From NCBI GenBank assembly GCA_961205875.1, contig OY540812.1:32621098-32685097 (forward strand): a stretch of DNA of 64,000 nt, given 5' to 3'. This DNA is from Sialis fuliginosa. Its lineage: Eukaryota; Arthropoda; Insecta; Megaloptera; Sialidae. Shown here in pieces: positions 43,729 through 54,698 of this stretch. A program made the translations under genes and the position numbers. The notes under the pieces were generated by a model. It saw only the letters and a list, made by a program, of their open reading frames with translations. It was not told the origin of the DNA and searched no databases. The first letter of the stretch is position 1, and every line of letters starts with the position of its first letter.

Positions 43729-44417
43729 CAGGCCTGCACAACATACGGCCTGCGGGCCGTATGTGGCCCGCCAGCACCTACCGCGAAGACTTTGGTGAAC
43801 ATTCATAAAATTATAAATTTTCCAAAATAACGAATTTAAAAAAAAAATGGATCAGACAAAAGTTTCATGGTTTTGAGGGGGCTAAATATTGACATTATGG
43901 GGTGAGCTTAGAAAGGTCAATTTGATGTGTTTTCAGGTTCATCTTTTCTTTTTCAAATCTAAATCTGTATTTTTTGTTGCAAATTAATAATTTAAGAGAT
44001 AAACTAAACAATTTTTGTTTGGTACATTTTTTCTAAAAATGACAATTTTTTATTATAAAGAGCAACCAAAGAAAACTTTTTTACTCGAAAATTACCTACT
44101 AATTTTTATAAATAATCGCAAGAAGTAAAAAGTACTTACATTTATGCAAAGATTCTCACAGAATTGTTTTTTAATATTTAATTCATTTTTTTTTTTAAAT
44201 TTCAGAATTTTTTCTTTATTAAAAAGTTGCATAAAAAAATTAACAATAAATTTTAAAAACAATTCTCAGAGAATCCTTGCTGAGTTCTAAGTACTTTTTT
44301 AATTTTATGATTTTTCTTAAAAGTTTATAGTTTTCGAGTAAAAAAATTTAGTTCGGCCCGAACAAGTTTTTCATTAAGTATTACGGCCCGCTTTACATTT
44401 TGAGTTGTAAAGGCCTG
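43729..44417. mobile_element. hAT-type element (689 bp)
   Basis: The left tip is CAGGCCTGCACAACATACGG and the right tip GAGTTGTAAAGGCCTG. The flanks CCTTAGAT (43721-43728) and CTTTAGAT (44418-44425) match 7/8. The interior shows an imperfect palindrome (AATTTAATATTAAA-like arms around 44170-44290) but no frame. Confidence 0.75.
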
Positions 44418-44520
44418 CTTTAGATGCATCTATTTTTCGTCTATATAAACTACTAGACTACAATATTATAATAATAATAATAATAATAATAGGTGTATTA
44501 AATGTTTTACAATCTACAGG

Positions 44521-45078
44521 TTGTTTTATAAGCAAAGTTGTAAAAATAAACATTAACAAACTACCTATTTTTTTTAAATATGAAAAAAATCCAAAATAAA
44601 GTTTGCTTAGAATGTAATTTTGTAACCCTATACCGAATTTAAGATAATAAAAAAAAAGTTTCAGTAAAGATAGATATTATATATAAGTAGATATTTTATT
44701 GTGAAGTGAAAAGTAGGGTTGGAAATAACAATATATATTATTATTATTAATATTATTTGGTTATTAAGTGGTTTTCAACCCTACTTTTCATTTCACAATA
44801 AAATATATTATTCATTTATTGAAAGTGTTATGTTTTTAATATGCTCTAAAATTCGGTATAGGGTTACAAAATTGCATTCAAATAAATTTTCTTAGTGGAG
44901 GTAATTTGTTATTGGTTATTTTTACATTTTTGCCTATAAAACACCCTATAGAATGAAGTAATTTTTGGTATTCGTTAGTTTTACATCAAGCAGGACTCGA
45001 TCCCCAAATGTCATTTCGAAATTCGATTTTTTTTTTGTTCATTACACCTCTTGTTTATATCGATCCTGGGACACACTG
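44521..45078. mobile_element. Foldback element, GAGGTGTAATGAACA family, copy 2
   Basis: Same arms as 42235-42900 (GTTTTATAAGCAAAGTTGTA ... CCTATACCGAATTT). The right tip is complete and ends TGGGACACACTG before TA; the left tip is truncated. An ATA microsatellite precedes it (44470-44492). Confidence 0.8.
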
Positions 45079-45088
45079 TATATTTACT

Positions 45089-45335
45089 ATCCCGGGAAAA
45101 AATTTCAGATCTGAAGTGATCTCGGTTGATCTTCATTTTGGAACAAATCAGATCGTTGTAGATCTTTGTAGATCGCTGTTGATCTTTGTAGATCGTTGCA
45201 GATCTTTGCAGATCGTGATCTTTATAGATCGTTGCAGATCTTTGCAGATCGTTGTAAATCTTTGCAGATCATTGTTGATCTTTGTAGATCGTTGTACATC
45301 TTTGCAGATCGTCGTAGATCGTGAGATTGAAACGT
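45089..45335. mobile_element. CCCGGG-tipped element with 10-bp GATC array, copy 1
   Basis: Starts CCCGGGAAAAAATTTCAG then ATCTGAAGTGATC and TTCATTTTGGAACAAATCAG, as at 58957. From 45150 to 45320 the sequence is a run of exact 10-bp units (GATCGTTGTA, GATCTTTGTA, GATCTTTGCA and variants) with one 6-bp GATCGT unit. It ends GAGATTGAAACGTATTG without the right tip. The open frame here (45008-45448) is a by-product of the array. Confidence 0.8.
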
Positions 45336-45429
45336 ATTGTTTGTATTTTAATCAATTTATAAAAAAGATGTGTATTTGTTATTTTAACAATACGGGCCTT
45401 AAATGTCACTTAATACGTGTCTGGTGGAC

Positions 45430-45745
45430 TTTTTTTTCATTTTATTAAATTTAACAATAATATCTTACGTTTCTATGCTGTATTAACAGTAAATATTGAA
45501 TTTTTCTCTGTTTCGCTGCTACTTATGGTATTCATTATAGAAAATCGTAAATATCTCGACTCCTGTGCTAGATAGAGGGTTGTTTTGCCCCCCACACCCC
45601 TAGTATCCCGAAGTATTTTTCCAGCTGGATCGAATGAGACCAATTACAACCCTTCATCTGTGACAGGGGGTGAGTTGTGAAATTATTTATTAATTTAATA
45701 CACGGGCCTCAAATATCATTCAATACGTTTCTGTACAATTTTGTT
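45430..45745. repeat. CTAGATAGAGGGTTGTTTTG repeat, copy 2
   Basis: Aligns with 7321-7650, including TATTCATTA...AAATCGTAAATATCTCGAC and ACACGGGCCTC. The ACGGGCCT...AATACG block also occurs upstream at 45393-45415. Confidence 0.65.
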
Positions 45746-45914
45746 TTAATTGATTAAATTATAAACAAGGTTTCTATATAGTATATGTGTATTTGTTATT
45801 TAAGGTAGACAAAAGTTTATTTATGAATAAGTACATATTATTATGTATGTATAATATATGAATATCTCAACATAGCTCTCGCCAACATAGTATTTTCACT
45901 TTCATTCGTATATA
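45746..45914. other. Short spacer
   Basis: AT-rich, nothing recognised. Confidence 0.3.
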
Positions 45915-46790
45915 CAGGATGGAGCATTTCAAGTGTTACAGTTGATTATCTCAGAACCATCGCATATTTGAAAAAAATGTTTCAACCAAAAAATGTTTGG
46001 TTGTAAGGGGGTAATCGAATAGTAATATTTATTTGCTATTTTAACGTGGCCTTCAAGGATATATGAAGGTCAACATCATTTTTTTAAATAGGAACCTATA
46101 GTTTTTATTTATTAATCTTATTCTACGTGAAAAAACACGAATCATTCATTGAAAACTTGTTTTTGAACAACCCAAGCTTTCCAAGGTATCTAACAAAATA
46201 ATTCGAGATTTTGAATTTTCAAGAATTTTTTACTCAGAAACCATAAACCTTAGAAAAAAAGTACAAGATACCAAAAATGTTTATTTTGGTCTAATGAAAC
46301 TTGGAGAATTATTCTAGATTTTTTTTAACATTTCGTACTTTTTTGTTTTTGCTAAAATAAAATAAATAGAAAAAGTTTTTAAATTTTTTTTAAATAATTC
46401 TCCACGCTTTATTAGACCAAAATAGATATTTTGTGTATCCTGTACTTTTTTTCTAAAGTTTGTGGTTTCTGAGTAAAAAATTCTTGAAAATTCAAAATCT
46501 CGAATTATTTTGTTAGATACCTTGGAAAGCTTGGGTTGTTCAAAAACAAGTTTTCAATGAATGATTCGTGTTTTTTCACGTAGAATAAGATTAATAAATA
46601 AAAACTAAAGGTTCCTATTTAAAAAATGATGTTGACCTTCATATATCCTTGAAGGCCACGTTAAAATAGCAAATAAATATTACTATTCGATTACCCCCTT
46701 ACAACCAAACATTTTTTGGTTGAAACATTTTTTTCAAATATGCGATGGTTCTGAGATAATCAACTGTAACACTTTAAATGCCCCATCCTG
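45915..46790. mobile_element. 876-bp giant foldback, CAGGATGGAGCATTT tips
   Basis: The left tip CAGGATGGAGCATTTCAAGT and the right tip's inverse agree apart from a few bases, with TATA on both sides. The arms of about 400 bp pair almost throughout: AAAATGTTTGGTTGTAAGGG, AACCCAAGCTTTCCAAGGTA, TTTGAATTTTCAAGAATTTT. The loop is about 60 bp. A shortened relative lies at 33395-33816. Confidence 0.9.
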
Positions 46791-46924
46791 TATAAGCCAA
46801 GTCGGATCAGTTAGTAATAAGGTAATACAATACATATATGGTGGTTCTCTTCTCCAGGATTGCTCTTCGAACCCAGTTACTGCGGGAAGTCAAGCTGTGT
46901 GGGTGTACAAAAACAGAGTAAAAT

Positions 46925-47117
46925 CCCCCATCTACGCAGATCTGTGTTGATCTTCATTTTGGAACATATCAACGCAGATCAACTCAGATCTACGGAGATC
47001 AATGCAGATCAACACAGATCTGTGTTGATCTGCGTTGATACCTATGTTCCAAAATGAAGATCAAAACAGATCTGTAAAAATGCAGATCTGATTTGATCAC
47101 TTTAGATCTGAATTTTT
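46925..47117. mobile_element. GATC-array element, palindromic variant
   Basis: TGATCTTCATTTTGGAACAT and its inverse ATGTTCCAAAATGAAGATCA bracket units of about 10 bp (AACGCAGATC, AACTCAGATC, AATGCAGATC, AACACAGATC). The right end ATCTGATTTGATCACTTTAG matches the right end at 59320-59340. Shares the frame and tip of the CCCGGG family but with a different unit consensus. Confidence 0.7.
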
Positions 47118-47221
47118 TTCATGATGAGAAATATTACACAACAAAAAAATGTAAATTTAGTCATCCTACTCATCTTTGCAGAAATCGTCCCTGCCTCTTA
47201 TACTATATTGCAAACGTAAAT

Positions 47222-47365
47222 TATCAAACTTAAAAATCGTACAATTTCATTTTAGAACAGTGTATTTAAAGTGTATCGAGAACTCTCTTCTACACGAGAA
47301 CTAGAATCCTCTAGTTCTTGTGTGGGAGCGCTCATTTGAACTAGTTCGTTCGTGGTTTAGGGAAT
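47222..47365 (-). repeat. GAACTAGTTC-rich repeat, partial inverted copy
   Basis: Inverse of about 10349-10520: CGTACAATTTCATTTTAGAA, CGAGAACT, GAACTAGTTCGTTCGTG. Truncated at the CAAACGTAAATTATCAAACT side. Confidence 0.6.
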
Positions 47366-48165
47366 AAATAAATGAAATAAAATAGGTATAAAACTGTTTT
47401 GCTTCTGTCAGGAATATTGTAAATACATAAATACAGAGGTTCACTTCGACTACTAAATGGCTTATACGTCAACGCTATCTGAAGCCAAATCTGTAGTTAA
47501 GAAATAAGATTACCTAACTTATTTTAATATGACTTCAAAGCACATTAATATAATGTAATTTTGTAATAAAAACAAACGACAAGACGTACAGAACGAATCC
47601 AGAAACTTCAATATTGAGGAACAAACAAAGAATTAACAGCGCAGTAAATTTATACACTGCCATATTTCATACAACGCAGTCTTAAAAATAAAGCTAAGCA
47701 CTATTTCTGGACCATTTGGTGTAATTTCTACGACTCGCGCAATAAGTTGATATGTAATTGAATATAAGATGTGGATTATTAGAGACAGGAGCGCAACAAT
47801 TTATTCGCATTTTTCACATTTTCAAATTTTTATTTTCGTTATGCAGACAAACAATCAACAATACCTACCTACTATAAATAGAACGGACAAGTGCGTGTTG
47901 GGCATGAGCAAAACATGGTTCCGTAGCCATTCTCACTAGCATTCTCTTCATCTAACATTATCTACTTGATAATACGTATTAAGAGCTTCTTCATGTTGAC
48001 GAAAGATGTAATCTCCATAAAAGTTTACGTGTTCATATCAAGATTTATAAAAAAAAGTTATTTCAAATTTTTCATTTACTAATTATTGCTAAAGTGTTAT
48101 AATTTTCATTAAAAGTACTAATTGAAAGCTACATTCTGAATTTTTTTCAGATTTTTTACATCGAA
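47366..48165. other. Spacer, nothing recognised
   Basis: AT-rich; no frames with domains. GTTCCGTAGCCATTCTC near 47930 resembles words in interspersed insect repeats. Confidence 0.35.
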
Positions 48166-48600
48166 AGTTTAGAAATTAGAGGTAGGTGGGCGCTCTGATA
48201 ATGTCTTTGAACGCAAATATATCGTGACTGAAGAGTTGAAATCAAAAGGTCCTAAAATATTTTTGTTGTAATTTAGGAGACCTATCTAAATATATTCCAA
48301 GTGAAAAAAAATGTGAGTACACTTTTCAGTCTATTGTAGGGGAATTTTTTTTTTTATAATTTAGATTGGAAGTATTTATTATTATTTGAATTGATAATTT
48401 AGAAATTAGAGGGGGGGACGCTCTGATATATATCGTGACAAAAGGGTTAAAATCAAAAACATTTTTTGTTGCATTTTAAGAGATTTATCTAAAGACATCT
48501 CACTCAATGGATTAAGTGATTTTTTTAAATATACTTTTCAGTCTATGGGAAGGGATCCAAAAAAATCAAAAGGTCCTAAAATATACATGACCCGAAAAAT
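48166..48600. repeat. Two diverged ~220-bp direct repeats
   Basis: TTTAGAAATTAGAGG...GCTCTGATA...ATATCGTGAC, AAATCAAAA and TACACTTTTCAGTCTAT(T/G) occur in the same order from 48170 and from 48396. An AAAATCAAAAGGTCCTAAAATAT block occurs at 48239 and 48563. Confidence 0.6.
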
Positions 48601-48954
48601 TCACGGCCCGTGCCCAGTTCTAGAGCGCATAGAGGAGTTAGGGGCTTGTTGTAACAGGGGTAAGTAGTAACACATAGTTTTTACTAGGAAACTGAACTCT
48701 ATAAACCCATATTTGTTTCTCAATTCAATTCTTATATCTTGTAATATCACGTGATCACAGTCAGTGTTCCACCTGGCGGCGCAGTGAGTAGATGTGTGGA
48801 CGTTCTTCATTTTGGTTAGTAAAATTTTGCTTTTTGTATCTATAATTCATTAATTGAAAACTTTTAATTTTGCATATAGGGTAGTCCCAAAAGTACCCGA
48901 CCTAACAAAGAAAACACAAAAAAATTGCGAAAAAATATATTTATTTCTCTACAT

Positions 48955-49262
48955 CAGGGGTCACCAAACTTTTCGAGAAACGGGCCGGATCGAATTTGTT
49001 TTAAACATAGAGGGCCGGACGAAAATGATTCTTGTCGGAATCCTATTAGAACATTTATTTACATGTGCAATTAGCTATGTAAATAGAGTATATATATATC
49101 GAAAATAATGGAAAATATATATTCAAATGTAGATAAATACACATATTTACATCAGATCTTTAAATTATATAAAATTAATAAATAAATTATAAAAATCAGG
49201 GGCCGGATGAAAAACTTTGGAGGGCCGGATCCGGCCCACGGGCCGTAGTTTGGTGACCCCTG
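48955..49262. mobile_element. Nested hAT element (308 bp)
   Basis: The tips CAGGGGTCACCAAACTTTTC and GTAGTTTGGTGACCCCTG are inverse in their outer 15 bases. The perfect 8-bp duplication CTCTACAT (48947-48954, 49263-49270) lies within mariner sequence, so this element inserted after the mariner. Several GGGCCGGA words lie inside both ends. Confidence 0.93.
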
Positions 49263-49289
49263 CTCTACATAATCTCCTTTTAATTCGAT

Positions 49290-50222
49290 ACACTTTTCTC
49301 AGCGAAATATATAGCCATCAATCGCAGACTCCACTTCTTCATTGTTGGCAAATCTTTTACCACCGAGCCATTTTTTCAAGTTTGGGAACAGAAAATAATC
49401 CGATGGGGCTAAACCTGGCGAATAGGGTGCGTGAGGAAGCAATTAGAACTTCAACTCATTAATTTTGGCCATCTCGATAATGGATGTGTGAACTGGGGCA
49501 TTGTCTTGATGAAACAACACTTTATTTTTCACCAAATGCGCCCGGTTTTTCTTGATTTCATCACTTAAACGCTGCAATAAGTTCGCATAATACTTGATTG
49601 TTTTTCCTTTCTGTAGATAATCAATGAAAATTACCCCACGTGCATCCCAAAAAAACTGACACCATGACCTTGCCTGCAGATGGAACTGCTTTCGCCTTTT
49701 TTGGAGACGATTATCCCTTTTCAGTTCATTGTTTTGACTGTTCCTTCATCTCTGCTTTATTGCTATGAAACTTCGCCAAACACTCGACTGAAACATCCTC
49801 ACGACGTTGTTTTTGTTCCATTGTGAGTAATCGCGGCACCCATTTTGCGCACAGCTTTCTCATGTCTAAATTTTCAGTCAATATGCGATGTACAGCACTT
49901 TTTGAAATGCCTACCATGTCTGCTAGCTCGCGCACTTTCAGTCGACGGTCATACAATACCATTTTGTGGATTTTCTTCACCATTTCTGACATGGTCACCT
50001 CATTTGGTTGACCACTGCGATGTTCATCTTGACAGCTCGTACGGCCTCGTTTAAACTCTGCCACCCAATATTTTACTGTTGTAAATGAAGGAGCAGACTC
50101 CCCCAGAGTAGAATCTAGCTCCGTTTTAATATTGGTTGTACTGAGGCCTTTCAAATGAAAGTGTTGTATTACATAACGATAACCAATTTTTTCCATGTTT
50201 ACAAATTCACTGAGAGCGTTCA
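49290..50222 (-). pseudogene. Mariner transposase, copy 3
   Basis: The N-terminal frame (49726-50223, 165 codons) is well preserved. It shows a first HTH (YVIQHFHLKGLSTTNIKTEL), WVAEFKRGRTS and DEHRSGQPNEV, a second HTH (VRELADMVGISKSAVHRIL), and LCAKWVPRLLTMEQK. After FHSNKAE the text jumps to MKEQSKQ. The VTVDETWI block with the first catalytic Asp is deleted, and a TGA replaces the next Trp. Downstream, in shifted frames, KKAKAVPSAGKV, HQDNAP (second Asp), YSPGLAPSDYFLFPNLKKWL (third Asp intact) and EEVESAIDGY can be read. It belongs to a different subfamily from copies 1 and 2. Not functional. Confidence 0.88.
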
Positions 50223-50371
50223 CTATTGATGACTGTCAAACAAATACTGAAAAACGTGGCGTTGTCAAACTTTAAACTTAAGCTGTATAAGGTTTGTACT
50301 TTCTAGCATAGTCATTACTTTCAAACAAAACCGCCATCTAAATGTCAGGTCGGGTACTTTTGGGACTACCA

Positions 50372-51116
50372 TTTTTAAATATACCTACTTTTAGTTTTAA
50401 TATTCTTTAAACAATTTTACATTTGGTGAGATAATTTGATTAAACTTTTGTTTAATGTCGAAATTTATGCTACGGAGCTTATCTTGGGGGCAAATTGAAA
50501 CATTCGCCTCCTGAAAACTTGTATCTATCGGTTCTCATTTCATATCATATTTCATACGATTTATTTGTTTTAGAATGAGAGATTATAAGACGAAGTCAGA
50601 AAGGGCAACTCAACCGAAGTTCTAGAAAATAACTGTAGTATACGAAAAGCGAGCAAAAATTTAAACTTTTGTCATGTATCATTCTACAGGTATATAAAGA
50701 AAAATAAAAACAATGATTGTCCAAATGTTGTATATGTTAAGTTTAGGTTAGTGTTCATTGCTGAAGAGGAAAGTAAAATGGCTTCCTGTGTCCTAAAGTG
50801 CGCTGACATATACTTTGAGTTGCTTCCAACCAAAGTAAGAAAATTAGCTCCTAATCCAAAATTTTATACGCAGGCACCCTCAATTATTTTTAAGGACACT
50901 TGAAGAGACTTCATTTGTAAAAATTTGTTTTATATATAGTTTCAATGATAAATATTATAAATAATATGTTATGTCCATTGCAAAAATAACAAAATTAAAG
51001 TTCAAATATGTATCAAAATTGACTTTATTTTCACTGTTTCTACGGCTGTCACATCTAGCCCCAAAGACGGAGCAAGTTGTGCCAACGGTTTTTTAAGAAA
51101 CTGTCTGGTGTGAAAT
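50372..51116. other. Spacer with a small possible coding relic
   Basis: Apart from 50778-50903 nothing is recognised. Confidence 0.35.
50778..50903 (+). pseudogene. Possible pogo-like transposase scrap (41 codons)
   Basis: The short frame reads ADIYFELLPTKVRKLA after a Met start, reminiscent of the ARxxYxLxxxxVRxLAYE helix in pogo/Tigger transposase N-terminal regions. It ends within 41 codons and has no partner segments nearby. The match is from memory of the family pattern only; it could also be a chance frame. Confidence 0.3.
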
Positions 51117-52494
51117 AAGGTATTGGCACCAGTCTTGGATATAACCCCAGTAATGGCTATTTTTTAATCAAATGTATTGACTACAAATATTTGTTGATAT
51201 TTGATTACTACCATTTCTGATTATTAATGTATACACATTAGTTAAATTCAACCAAAATTTTTGTTCAATTTAACTATGATAGATAAATTCAACCAATTCT
51301 TTTTTCAGTGTAGCAACTACTTTACATTGTTTCAAATTTGACGAGTCTACTTAATATCGTTTGTGTCATAGTACTTATCATTTTGTAATCTGTGCGATTT
51401 CAAAGTATCATCGTGGTATTTTACTTTGTTATATTCGAGTTTCCGACGCTGATCCATATGCTGTATGTACGTCGGCGTCGGACATAAGAAAAAGTGTAAT
51501 GTTAGGAAAACAAATAATTTTTCAAGTGTGTATAAAATTTTGATGTTAAGTGTAACATTTCATTTTTGCATTATTGTAAAAGTCTATTTTCACAATACTA
51601 AGTAAGTGTAATTCATTAAAGTGATCTTTAGTTAATATATTGTGAAGATTCATATTAACAAGTGTTCTTGTTTGTATTTTACTTATTGATATAACTAATA
51701 AAAGTGTAAATACAATTTATGAAGAGTAATTTTTATTGTCTATATTAGACTGGTACGCTAAATCAAAGGAATCAATACTTGATTTAAAAGAGGACATAGG
51801 GTCCATTCCTAATTGGTGAAAGATCCATAGGGTTCGTTATTAAATTGGATCTTTAACTAATTATAGGAATGGACCCTATGTCCTCTTTTAAATCAAGTAT
51901 TGATTACTTCGATTTAGCGTACCAGTCTAATGTAGACAATAAAAATTACTCTTCATAAATTATATTTACACTTTTATTAATTATATACAAAAACACTTGT
52001 TAATATGAATCTTCACAATATATTAACTAAAGATCACTTTAATTAATTACACTTACTTAGTATTGTGAAAATAGACTTTTACAATAATGCAAAAATGAAA
52101 TGTTACACTTAACATCAAAATGTTATATATGTACACTTGAAAAATCATTTGTTTTCCTAACATTACACTTTTTATTATTTCCGACGCCGACGACCATACA
52201 GCATATGGATTAGCGTCGGAAACTCGAATATAACAAAGTAAAATACTCCATCACTGCGTACTTATTACTGGTTTTATTTTATCCATTGCTGGTGAAAAAA
52301 AACATAAACAATATACATATATAAAAATAATATAAAAAACAAACTTTGCGGACTTGGTAATTAAATTGATAAAATAAAGAGTTACTTGTCTTATTAGTAA
52401 CATGAGTTCATGAGAATTACAAAAAAGAAGCCCGTCAATAACAAAAACAGTAAACCTTGCTCTTATAGCGGCCATAACTGGTGCCAGTACCTTA
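51117..52494. repeat. GGTACTGGCACCAGT family, copy 3 (both ends), with nested foldback
   Basis: The left tip AAGGTATTGGCACCAGTCTT and the right tip AACTGGTGCCAGTACCTT are inverses, identifying this family as a terminal-inverted-repeat element. The outer parts align with 780-1275 and 14028-14760. An 830-bp palindrome (51416-52245) splits it near the TAATC...TCCATCACTG block that is continuous in the other copies. Confidence 0.8.
51416..52245. mobile_element. 830-bp giant foldback, GTATTTTACTTTG tips
   Basis: GTATTTTACTTTGTTATATT then CGAGTTTCCGACGC is matched by its exact inverse at the right end. The arms are about 400 bp (landmarks CTTTAGTTAATATATTGTGA, TTAGACTGGTACGCTAAATC, GAGGACATAGGGTCCATTCC) and nearly identical. 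The loop is only about 50 bp. Absent from the same site in two other copies of the host repeat. Confidence 0.9.
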
Positions 52495-52496
52495 TA

Positions 52497-52749
52497 CACT
52501 CGGCGTCAAAAAAATCGCACCTTTTAAAAAATCTACTTCAAACAACTTTAAACCTTATTTGGAATCAATGATGAGGGTACTGTTAAGTATCATTTGAAAG
52601 GTAACGAAAAGGAGTTAATTGTTTTTGGGTACTCCATTTCGTAACCTTTCAAATGATACCTAACATTACCCTCATCATTGATTCCAAATAAGGTTTAAAG
52701 TTGTTTGAAGTAGATTTTTTAAAAGGTGCGATTTTTTTGACGCCGAGTG
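52497..52749. mobile_element. 253-bp hairpin MITE, TA target
   Basis: CACTCGGCGTCAAAAAAATC and its exact inverse form the tips. The arms of about 115 bp are near perfect, the loop is ~20 bp, and TA lies on both sides. The TA target and CACT...AGTG tips suggest Tc1/mariner mobilisation. It sits exactly at the right edge of the preceding family-3 copy (TTATA). Confidence 0.92.
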
Positions 52750-53658
52750 TATATTAATAATTTTGATTTTATTTCTTTTCGGTATAATGCAGGAGTAGTT
52801 AGGCTATCGAAAGACACTTTTAATGCTAAAATTATGAGCAGATATTAAATAATAATAATAAATAATCTTAAAACAAAAATGTAACAAAAAAATATAAATA
52901 AGAAGAAATGTGATAGTAATGATGACTATTAGTTATGTTTTAATAATTTAACAGATATAAAATAGTTAGTTTGAAGTAAAACACTCTAGTGTATACGCTC
53001 CTGTTTAAAACTATAAATGTTCGAACCACCATTCTGCGGTAAAAAACAGTAATTCTGAAGACATTACAGTTAAAAGTAACGATTATTGCCCCGGGCCTGC
53101 GATTGCCGGCGGCGTTGTGAAACTTTTATATTTTATAATTTGTGGCGTTTTCTATGATTTTGATGTGCAATTTAAACTTAATTGTAATGTTTCTGCTACC
53201 CCGGGGTTGTAAATAATATTTTTATTATAAAGTGTTAAAAAGTAGTTAAAAATTAATAAATAACAACTCACGCATTTTAAGGTTGAGTATCAGCATTTAC
53301 GAATTAATGACTTGTAAATTTTGGTATCAGAAGACTTGATCGCTACTTTTAATTACTCGTTAATAATTTTTCTCGATTGTTTGGTAATTTGACTCGAACA
53401 TTCTGACTTTTGAAAAATGGGTGAGTTAATTAGTAAAGTAACTTTTAGTATTCAATTTGATAATAAATTATATAACTTATTCGCATGGGTTCATATTCCA
53501 TTTTTGACAGTTTTTCTAAAAGTTTAATTGAATCTTTGTTTCGGTATTTAGTAGAAAGAATAAAGACAAAAAATGCATTCAGGAAATTGTTTTTTTTAAA
53601 TTTATTTTTTCTTTGTATATTCGAAGATGAGTTGAAAATTGAAAAAGTTAAAGTTTAA
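52750..53658. other. AT-rich spacer
   Basis: Nothing recognised; a GC patch (GCCCCGGGCCTGCGATTGCC near 53088) has no coding support. Confidence 0.35.
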
Positions 53659-54665
53659 GACAGAGGTTACACGATAAATCTGGCATCAGTTCAGTCTGTG
53701 ACCTTGATCGTGAATGCAATGATACAGGACTGACGGAATGATGGAGGTATTACACGTTCAGTCCAGACTGACATCAGTCTTCTCGAGAACGCTGTTAAAA
53801 CAAGACATATTCTTAGGAAAAACGATAGATTGTTACAAGGAAAAAACGTGTATTGCAATAATACTAACATTGGCTACAGAAAAACGTTAAAAGAAAAAAA
53901 ATGGACTAAAGTATGGCTACAGAAAAAATTGTTTTGAAAAATAATTTATTATCTGATATTGTGTAAATGTATTAACTGAATTATATTGCAAAATTTCACT
54001 TGAGGTAATTACATCCTATATAAAATTCAATTATAATCTTATTGTCGTAAATTAAAAACAGTAGTTTTGTTCATTTTAATTGAACGTATTGACTGGACAT
54101 TTTTTTCTGTTTCTATAATAAAAAGTATTTTATTATCTTTTCATTTGTTTACATTAACATTATTGATTAAAAAAAAATATTTACCGAAATTTTATAGATT
54201 TTGTAAGCTTTAAAACCTAAAACGGAATTACGTTCACTATTTTTTATATAATCTATAATTCCGTGCTATAGGTCGCAAATATGGAATATTATTGAAAATT
54301 AGTAATAAGATATTTTTATTATGAAATTTTAAATTAAAAAAAACTAATATAATGCCGTACTTTATTAATCTAGTTGTCAATATTTTAATTAATAATAATT
54401 GTTATGCTCGAAATCTTAATGAAATCTGACGTTATGGCATTTTTATTATTTCAATATTTTCAATAATTAATAGAAAAATGTTTAAATATTCTCATTACAT
54501 AGCATTTAATTTATTAATAGTTCGTATTCGTGACCTCAGACTGATGAAAAATATCAAAATATCTGTCATTCCATTCCATCAGTCCGTCAATCAATGCATT
54601 ACACGCTCAGTCTTGATCAAGGTCACGAACTGAACTGATGCCAGACTGATCGTGTAACCTCTGTC
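53659..54665. mobile_element. 1.0-kb inverted-repeat element, possibly Harbinger-type
   Basis: The tips GACAGAGGTTACACGAT are perfect inverses. They continue as subterminal pairs (TCTGGCATCAGTTCAGT / ACTGAACTGATGCCAGA, GACCTTGATC / GATCAAGGTC) for about 100 bp. The flanking TAA on both sides would be a 3-bp target duplication as in PIF/Harbinger. The ~800-bp interior is AT-rich without frames. Confidence 0.7.
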
Positions 54666-54698
54666 TAAGTAAAATCGGACATGTGTGTCCCAAGAAAA

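Larger units (their letters stand above)
48878..50371 (-). mobile_element. Mariner element, copy 3 (different subfamily), with a nested hAT
   Basis: The tips GGGTAGTCCCAAAAGTACCC and its inverse are those of a classic mariner. The span is 1.49 kb; subtracting the nested hAT (308 bp plus 8-bp duplication) leaves about 1.18 kb, slightly short of a full mariner. The coding strand is minus, with the transposase start near 50222. Confidence 0.9.

Noticed and set aside
45008..45448. 146-codon frame rich in DRCRSLQIV repeats
   Set aside because: It is a translation of the 10-bp GATC array; unit length is not a multiple of three and the 'protein' is an array by-product.
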